Shown piece by piece: positions 1-5,041 of a stretch of 5,041 bases of DNA (positions within the stretch are counted from its first letter, which is position 1; every line of letters starts with the position of its first letter). The notes below the pieces were generated by a model. It ran no database searches, had not been told where the DNA came from, and worked only from the letters and a program-made list of their open reading frames with translations. Origin of the DNA: Smithella sp. (GTDB lineage Bacteria > Desulfobacterota > Syntrophia > Syntrophales > Smithellaceae); assembly GCA_012797505.1 (NCBI GenBank), contig JAAZOZ010000266.1:1-5041 (forward strand), read 5' to 3'. Made by a program: the position numbers and the translations under genes.

Positions 1-1221
1 AAAGAGGCTCTGGACAGGATCGGCGATGAAATCGCCGGGAAAGCCATCGAACTGGAAAATATTCCTCTGGATACGATCGTTTACGACACCACCAACTATT
101 ACAATTATCTTGACGTCCTGAACCCGTCAGAACTCTCCAAAATCACCAAGTCCAAGGCCGGGCGCAACAGTTTACGGCATATCGGTCTGGCCCTGGCGGT
201 GGATCGTGATTATGGCATTCCTTTATTCAGCAGACTATATCCCGCCAATGAGCATGACGCCAAAGTGATGAAAAAATTAATTGATGAGATCTTTCAGCAA
301 ATCAACCACTCGATGTCCGACAAAAAAGGAACCACCCTCGTTTTTGACAAAGGAAACAACTCGGAAGAGTTGATTGCCAGGCTGGATGAAAGCCGGCATC
401 ATTTTGTCGGCAGCAGAAGTCCGTATCACCATAAAGACCTCTGCCGGATTCCCCTGGAGCAATACCGGGAGGTCAGCATCAAAAAGAATGAAACGATACC
501 GGTTTATGAAACCCGCGAAGAGATCTACGGGGCACAGCGCAGGATTATTGTTTCCTTTAACGAATCCACCTTCCAGCGCCAATTACACCGAATGGAGCAG
601 AATCTGGAAAAAGCCAAGGAAGAGTTGTCTTCTTTCAAACGCAAAGCCAAAGATGCCGATGGCCGTTCTACTATGGAGTCGATGCAACGACAGGCGCTGG
701 AGATCACTGATCGTTATCATGTGACGGGGCTTCTCGATATAGATATTGAGGAAGAGGAAAACCGTTTCAAGGTCAGTGCCCGCAAGAACTTTCCGGCCAT
801 TGAGGAAGCCAAAACGAGATTCGGTAAGCAGATTCTGTTTACCGACAGGGAATCTCTGGCAACTGGCGAGGTGATCGACATTTATCTTGATCGATATATT
901 GTTGAAGATACCTTCCGGATTACCAAATCCGATAAATGGGTCAAAATGGACCCGGTCTTTCACTGGACGGATTCCAAGATACGGGTGCATGCGCTGACCT
1001 GTATGATCGCGCTTCTCCTGGTGCGCGTTGCACATAAACGAGCCCGCGCCAATGGCTTTATTCATGGTACGGAGCGTATGCTGGAATTGCTCTCCTCTAT
1101 CAATACGGCAATCCTTCTCTATCCCAAATCAACCAAAGCGGTTCGCATCCGGTGTTCCATATCAAAGGAGCAGGAAGTCTTACTGACTGCTCTCAACTGC
1201 CAAATCCCCTATGGTATGTAA
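1..1221 (+). CDS. IS1634-type (IS4 superfamily) DDE transposase, 3' part
   Basis: This transposase would cut and join the ends of its own insertion sequence. The reading frame is open from base 1, so the start lies upstream of the window; the GTG at 199 is only an internal valine codon. About 406 residues are visible, and the family is usually longer than that, so the N-terminal DNA-binding part is missing. The catalytic triad is visible. The first Asp is in VYDTTNYY (GAC at 85-87). The second is in LVFDKGNNS (346-348). The Glu is at 904-906 in YLDRYIVEDTFRITK, which fits the IS4-superfamily Y(2)R(3)E(6)K signature exactly. Between the second Asp and the Glu is a charged, probably helical insertion (about 580-770). 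After the Glu, the 'FHWTDSKIRVHALTCMIALLL' type tail is characteristic of IS1634 relatives. The frame ends with TAA at 1219-1221 and has no internal stop or frameshift, so the visible part looks intact. Sampled base composition is clearly more AT-rich than the gene that follows. Confidence 0.93.
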   Translation, partial: KEALDRIGDEIAGKAIELENIPLDTIVYDTTNYYNYLDVLNPSELSKITKSKAGRNSLRHIGLALAVDRDYGIPLFSRLYPANEHDAKVMKKLIDEIFQQINHSMSDKKGTTLVFDKGNNSEELIARLDESRHHFVGSRSPYHHKDLCRIPLEQYREVSIKKNETIPVYETREEIYGAQRRIIVSFNESTFQRQLHRMEQNLEKAKEELSSFKRKAKDADGRSTMESMQRQALEITDRYHVTGLLDIDIEEEENRFKVSARKNFPAIEEAKTRFGKQILFTDRESLATGEVIDIYLDRYIVEDTFRITKSDKWVKMDPVFHWTDSKIRVHALTCMIALLLVRVAHKRARANGFIHGTERMLELLSSINTAILLYPKSTKAVRIRCSISKEQEVLLTALNCQIPYGM

Positions 1222-1300
1222 TCGCATTTTCGTCGGATTATCGCTATTTATTCCAAGATGTTACATCTGTCGATTGAGCATGTTGGCGAAAGTCCTGTCG
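1..1300 (+). mobile_element. Right part of an IS1634-like insertion sequence; exact right end not resolved
   Basis: The transposase and the roughly 80 bases after its stop are taken as the right portion of one insertion sequence. The right limit is inferred. Recognisable penicillin-binding protein sequence begins at about 1303 (DSVNTATVRLA), so the element's terminus should lie somewhere in 1260-1303. The left end is outside the window, so neither the terminal inverted repeat nor a target-site duplication can be confirmed here. The end coordinate is an estimate, good to perhaps 30 bases. Confidence 0.7.
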
Positions 1301-2076
1301 AAGATTCCGTCAACACGGCCACCGTCCGGCTGGCCGCCGACGTGGGGTTCGATGAGGTTTTGAGAACCGCCCGGGCGGCGGGCATCACCAGTCCCCTTCT
1401 GCCCGTTCCCTCCATGGCGCTGGGCAGCTTCGAAGTATCGGCCCTCGAACTTGCCTATGCCTACGCGACCCTTGCTTCCGGCGGAACGCGCTTTGAACGG
1501 TTTGCCCTTTTTTCCGTGACGACGCCGGACGGAGACCGGCTCTGGTCCGGAAAAATGAAACGCAGGCAAGTCTTTGATCCGCGGGCAACGTATCTGACCG
1601 GCTACGCTCTGGAAGGGGTCCTGGAGCGCGGCACGGCCCGGGAGGCAAAGTCCCTGCATTTGGTTTTTCCCGTGTCGGGCAAAACCGGAACAACCAACGG
1701 CAACCGGGACTCCTGGTTCGTGGGCTATACGCCCGACGTCGTCTGCGCCGTATGGGTGGGGTATGACTCCGGGGCGGATACCGGTCTGACGGGCGCGGCC
1801 GGAGCGCTGCGGATTTTCGCGCGTTTCATGCGTGCCTTCTATTCGGTCTCCGGACCGCCGGCCGCCGCCGTTCCGGACGGGATCGAAATGGCACGGATTG
1901 ATCCGGAATCCGGATACCTCGCCACATCACGGTGCCCCCGGACCTTTCCGGAAGCTTACCTTCGGGGAACGGCTCCCGGGGAAACCTGCCCTGACCATCC
2001 GGTCCACCCGGTCATGGACGCACTCCGAAATAAAATGCGCGAAGCCGGCGGTTTTCTGCGCGAACTGTTCCGATAA
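1258..2076 (+). pseudogene. 5'-truncated class A penicillin-binding protein (C-terminal transpeptidase part)
   Basis: Intact relatives are membrane-anchored periplasmic enzymes that polymerise glycan strands (GT51 domain) and cross-link peptides (transpeptidase domain). This 272-codon frame holds only the end of the transpeptidase domain. The SxN motif is SVN (codons 1306-1314) in DSVNTATVRLA, and the KTG motif is in SGKTGTTNGNRDSWF (KTG codons 1681-1689). Their spacing of about 123 residues resembles that of E. coli PBP1b. Other family landmarks are PVPSMALGSFEVSALELA, ATYLTGYALEGVLERGTARE and AVWVGYD. The C-terminal tail has 'IDPESGYLATSRCP' and 'GETCPDH', a two-Cys extension seen in many non-enteric class A proteins. 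The GT51 domain, the signal-anchor and the SxxK nucleophile are absent, so the product cannot acylate substrate. The ATG at 1258 has no good ribosome binding site and lies in presumed insertion-sequence DNA; genuine homology starts near 1303. I infer a gene interrupted by the upstream insertion sequence. An MrcB-like origin is likely, but the symbol is not assigned. Confidence 0.85.
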
Positions 2077-2164
2077 AGTTTTTTGCAGACTTTTTCAACC
2101 AGCAGCCCTGATCCCGGCTTGCATGAAGGATGCGGATTTGCTGCGGCTTCACGAACAACATCCC
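2077..2164. other. Convergent intergenic gap with imperfect hairpin
   Basis: These 88 bases separate the ends of two convergent genes. The segment 2102-2144 can fold as three short stacked helices: GCAGC (2102-2106) with GCTGC (2140-2144), ATCC (2111-2114) with GGAT (2134-2137), and GCAT (2121-2124) with ATGC (2130-2133) around a GAAGG loop. On neither strand is the hairpin followed by a T-run in the position expected of an intrinsic terminator. The T-runs at 2079-2084 and 2091-2095 lie before it on the + strand. It may still help separate the two transcripts, but this is not shown by the sequence. No other gene or site was seen in the gap. Confidence 0.3.
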
Positions 2165-5041
2165 CTAATCAGCGGTATACTCGGCCAGGGCTGCCAGCAG
2201 TTTTGTCTTTTTGATCGGCTTGGTCAGGTGTCCGTTGCAGCCGGCGTCAAAACTTTTTTGTTCGTCCTCTTTCAAGGCGTGAGCGGTCAAGGCGATGATG
2301 GGAACGGCGGGCCGCCCTTCGGCTGTTTCCCATTGGCGTATCTCACGGGTGGCCGTATAGCCGTCCATAACGGGCATCTGCACATCCATGAAGACCATGT
2401 CGTAGTCTCCCGCCTTGAAGGCCTCGACGCCGACAGCGCCGTTTTCCGCCATCACCAGATGATGCGGCGTATTTTTCAGAAAGGTTGAGACCAGAAGGCG
2501 GTTGTCCTCGTTGTCCTCCACCAGAAGAATTTTCAGGGCTTTTTGTGCCGCGGGGGCACCGGTAACAACCGCCGGTTTTGGCCCCGACATCCGCAGTTTC
2601 CCCAGCGCCGAACAGATCGCATCCCTCAAATCGTTCCGCTTGACGGGTTTATAGAGAAAATGATCGATGCCGAGTTTTCTTGCCTCCATGATTTCCGCCT
2701 GGGGATAGGAAGATGAAAGCATAATAATCGCCGTGGACGACAGGCCGGGGTCCTTACGAATTTCCGAGGCTGTCGTCAGTCCATCCATGGCGGACATCTG
2801 ATAATCCAATACAACAAAATCATAGGGCTGATGGGATGTTTGCGCTTCCTGCAACGCCGTAATGCCGGACGGGCCGTTGTCCACGGAGGTGCTGGTGGCT
2901 CCCCATCCTGTCAGCATTTCCCGGACAATCAAGCGATTCGTGGCATTATCGTCGATGATGAGACCTCGACGGCCCATTAAATCCTCCAGACACGAGTCTG
3001 CAACCAAGGGCTCTGTCTGAAGCGCGAAAGGAATCGTAAAAAAGAAAACGCTTCCTTTTCCCTCTTCACTGTCCACTGCAATTTTCCCCCCCATGAGTTC
3101 AACGAGCGATTTGGAAATCGTCAGCCCAAGTCCCGTTCCGCCGTATTTACGCGTGGTTGAAGCGTCGGCCTGTGTAAACCGCTCAAAGATGTCCTGTGCC
3201 TTGTCGGCGGGAATTCCGATGCCCGTATCAATGACGGAAAAGATCAATTCCGCCGTATTTCGATCAACGTCCCCGGTGGTTTGCGCCGCCATGCTCACAT
3301 CCAGCAGGACTTCTCCCGCTTCGGTGAATTTCATGGCATTGCCCAAAAGGTTCACCAGTACCTGGCGCAGCCGTATGGGATCGCCCATAAGGTTCATCGG
3401 GACCTCCGGAGAAATATGGCAGGTTAATTCCAGACCTTTCTTGTGGGCCCTGGTGGACATGATGTCGCCGATCCGCTCAATCATTTCCCCGAGATCAAAC
3501 GCAATATGCTCCAGATGGACCTGCCCGGCTTCCACCTTGGAAATATCGAGGATATCGTTGATGATGTTCAGAAGATTCTCTCCCGCTTCTTTAAACACCT
3601 GCACAAATTTCATCTGTTCCTGGGTCAAAGGCGTTTCACTCAGGAGATCCGCCATGCCGAGGATGGCGTTCATGGGCGTCCGGATCTCATGGCTCATACT
3701 CGCCAGGAACTCGCTCTTGGCGTTGTTGGCCACTTCCGCGGCTTCTTTCGCCCGCGAAAGCGCATCCTCCATCTGCCGCCTCTCCGTGATATCCCGATAG
3801 ACGGATTGAAACCCGATGACGTTTCCTTCAACATTCCGCATCGGGCTTACGGATACTTCAGCCAACACGACACGACCATCTTTCGATATCCATTCCAATT
3901 CCAGATTCCTGACGGGACGGCCTGTTTTAAAGATGTCACGATAACTCCTGGCAGACCGTTTAATGTTCCTGTCATCCAGGAGCATCCTGAAATTGTTTCC
4001 GAGCAACTCTTCCCCGCTGTATCCGGTTTCACTTAAAAAAGCCTGATTGACAAAGAGGATCTTCCCCGCCAAATCAATTTCGGAGTAGGGATCGGGAAGA
4101 AATTCAACCATCGCGCGGAAACGTTCCTCGCTGGCTTTCAGGGCCGCCTCCGCCTGCTTCCGCTGGGTAATGTCCACAAAACACTCCAGCAGCTTTTCCC
4201 GGCCCTGAATCTTTACCCGCTTGACGGTTTTCAGAACCGGGCACCGGCTGCCGTCCGCACGAACCATCAATCTTTCTGCGTTGTCCACATCGTTGCCCAA
4301 ATCGCAAACAGGACAAGCGCCTTCATCTGCCGGACAGAGAAAAGCATGGCATCGATGTCCGACAATGTTATCGATGGCGGCGCCGAACATGGCGGCGGCG
4401 GCTTCATTCACGCTCTCGATGTTGCGCGTGATGGGATCCACGATAATCAAACCAACCGGGAGGTTCTCCATCAGTTGACGCTGCAAAGCTTCGTTTTCCC
4501 GCAGCGTATTCTCCATCTCCCTGCGTTTTGTGACGTCCAGAATCGTCCCGGCCGCAGCGGTTCTTCCCTGATAGATACTGGATGATCCGTAAATCTCGAC
4601 ATCGAATATTTGCCCGTTTTTCTTCACGCCCCGAAAGGAGTAATGAACAAAATCGATTTCGCCCGCCGTTCGCCTTCTGATCTGTTCCGTAACATTGGCC
4701 AAGTCTTCCGGATAGACCAGTTTTTTAAAAGGCAGGTCCCTCAGACATTCTTCAACCGTATAGCCGAACATCTCAGCAAACCTGGAATTGACATAGATGA
4801 AGACACCGTTCTGCAGGAGATACATGCCGACAATCGACTGCTCTGCGAAGCTCTTGAACTTGATTTCCGATTCAAGAAGAGCCTCCCCAGCCTGCCTGCG
4901 GTCCAGTTCTTTTTTCTCCAGGGATTGGGCCATTTCATCAAAGGAACGCGCAAGCTGACCCAGCTCGCCTCCGACGCGGTCCAGGCGCGTGCGCGTCGAA
5001 AAATCACCCTGTCCCACCTTCATAGCGGCATCGACCAGACG
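2165..5041 (-). CDS. Hybrid sensor histidine kinase, HAMP-PAS-PAS-PAS-HisKA-HATPase-REC-REC, N-terminus outside window
   Basis: This kinase senses a signal, autophosphorylates on His and passes phosphate to its own receiver domains. The frame stays open to the window edge (RLVDAA before the ATG at 5021-5023), and that ATG falls inside a HAMP linker, so the true start, and probably the transmembrane and sensor segments, lie beyond the window. Residues are numbered from that Met. HAMP ends near 38 (GQGDFSTRTRL...GELGQLARSFDEMA). PAS1 spans about 52-167, PAS2 176-288 with a Cys cluster (C225, C230, C237, C240), and PAS3 297-414. A helical linker follows. HisKA has the phospho-acceptor H445 in SMSHEIRTPMN. 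The ATPase domain has the N box (N562 in GNAMKFT), G1 DTGIGIP (599-605), F box FERFTQAD and G2 GGTGLGL (628-634). REC1 has acidic pair D691/D692, acceptor D740 and K792. REC2 has E836/D837, acceptor D880, T913 and K935. All catalytic residues seem intact. The protein ends 17 residues after K935 with TAG, with no HPt domain, so a separate HPt protein is expected if it runs a full phosphorelay. The signal and the target are not evident; no response regulator gene is adjacent inside the window. Confidence 0.96.
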   Translation of the reverse strand, partial: RLVDAAMKVGQGDFSTRTRLDRVGGELGQLARSFDEMAQSLEKKELDRRQAGEALLESEIKFKSFAEQSIVGMYLLQNGVFIYVNSRFAEMFGYTVEECLRDLPFKKLVYPEDLANVTEQIRRRTAGEIDFVHYSFRGVKKNGQIFDVEIYGSSSIYQGRTAAAGTILDVTKRREMENTLRENEALQRQLMENLPVGLIIVDPITRNIESVNEAAAAMFGAAIDNIVGHRCHAFLCPADEGACPVCDLGNDVDNAERLMVRADGSRCPVLKTVKRVKIQGREKLLECFVDITQRKQAEAALKASEERFRAMVEFLPDPYSEIDLAGKILFVNQAFLSETGYSGEELLGNNFRMLLDDRNIKRSARSYRDIFKTGRPVRNLELEWISKDGRVVLAEVSVSPMRNVEGNVIGFQSVYRDITERRQMEDALSRAKEAAEVANNAKSEFLASMSHEIRTPMNAILGMADLLSETPLTQEQMKFVQVFKEAGENLLNIINDILDISKVEAGQVHLEHIAFDLGEMIERIGDIMSTRAHKKGLELTCHISPEVPMNLMGDPIRLRQVLVNLLGNAMKFTEAGEVLLDVSMAAQTTGDVDRNTAELIFSVIDTGIGIPADKAQDIFERFTQADASTTRKYGGTGLGLTISKSLVELMGGKIAVDSEEGKGSVFFFTIPFALQTEPLVADSCLEDLMGRRGLIIDDNATNRLIVREMLTGWGATSTSVDNGPSGITALQEAQTSHQPYDFVVLDYQMSAMDGLTTASEIRKDPGLSSTAIIMLSSSYPQAEIMEARKLGIDHFLYKPVKRNDLRDAICSALGKLRMSGPKPAVVTGAPAAQKALKILLVEDNEDNRLLVSTFLKNTPHHLVMAENGAVGVEAFKAGDYDMVFMDVQMPVMDGYTATREIRQWETAEGRPAVPIIALTAHALKEDEQKSFDAGCNGHLTKPIKKTKLLAALAEYTAD

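Noticed and set aside
199..201. GTG at 199 as the transposase start
   Set aside because: The same frame continues upstream to base 1 and encodes the first catalytic Asp (85-87), so translation must begin before the window.
583..1065. 160-codon open frame on - inside the transposase gene
   Set aside because: It is antisense to the catalytic Glu region of the transposase, where the + frame carries clear family motifs.
1256..1268. Short palindrome AGATGT-T-ACATCT after the transposase
   Set aside because: Six-base arms with a one-base centre cannot form a hairpin, and nothing else marks it as an operator or as the element's end.
2075..2096. Possible terminator AAAGT/ACTTT followed by T residues after the penicillin-binding protein stop
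   Set aside because: The stem is only five mostly A-T pairs with a nine-base loop and a short T-run, too weak to call.
1832..2488. 218-codon open frame on + across the end of the penicillin-binding protein gene and the kinase 3' end
   Set aside because: It overlaps two genuine frames, one in another + frame and one antisense, and its translation resembles no known protein.
3093..3800. 235-codon open frame on + opposite the kinase
   Set aside because: It lies entirely antisense to the conserved HisKA/HATPase coding region, has no recognisable domain, and is explained as a shadow of the high-quality kinase frame.
5021..5023. ATG at 5023 as the kinase start
   Set aside because: It sits in the middle of a HAMP linker, and the frame remains open to the window edge with matching HAMP residues (LVDAA).

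Overview
The window holds three protein-coding units and no RNA gene or CRISPR array. The left and right units both run off the window edges. The style of the proteins (a class A penicillin-binding protein tail with a Cys-containing C-terminal extension, a multi-PAS hybrid sensor kinase with a Cys-rich PAS, an IS1634-type transposase) suggests a Gram-negative bacterium, perhaps a Desulfobacterota/Syntrophales-like lineage. The taxonomic guess is an inference from protein style and is weak.

Layout: (1) From the left edge to 1221 on + is the 3' part of an IS4-superfamily (IS1634-type) DDE transposase. It is followed by a short non-coding stretch (about 1222-1300) that should contain the right end of the insertion sequence. 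(2) Directly after it, up to 2076 on +, is the C-terminal part of the transpeptidase domain of a class A (bifunctional, PBP1b-like) penicillin-binding protein. It keeps the SxN and KTG motifs but lacks the glycosyltransferase domain and the SxxK serine. The simplest reading is that the insertion sequence landed inside this gene, or replaced its 5' part. (3) An 88-base gap between convergent genes (2077-2164) has an imperfect hairpin but no convincing terminator. (4) From 2165 to the right edge on - is a very large hybrid sensor histidine kinase: HAMP, PAS, Cys-rich PAS, PAS, HisKA, HATPase, REC, REC. Its N-terminus lies beyond the window.

The three units do not look like one functional system. 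The kinase is convergent to the broken penicillin-binding protein gene and shares no operon with it. The most notable points are the insertion-sequence/PBP junction close to the SxN motif, and the Cys cluster in the second PAS domain of the kinase. I found no clear undescribed system here.
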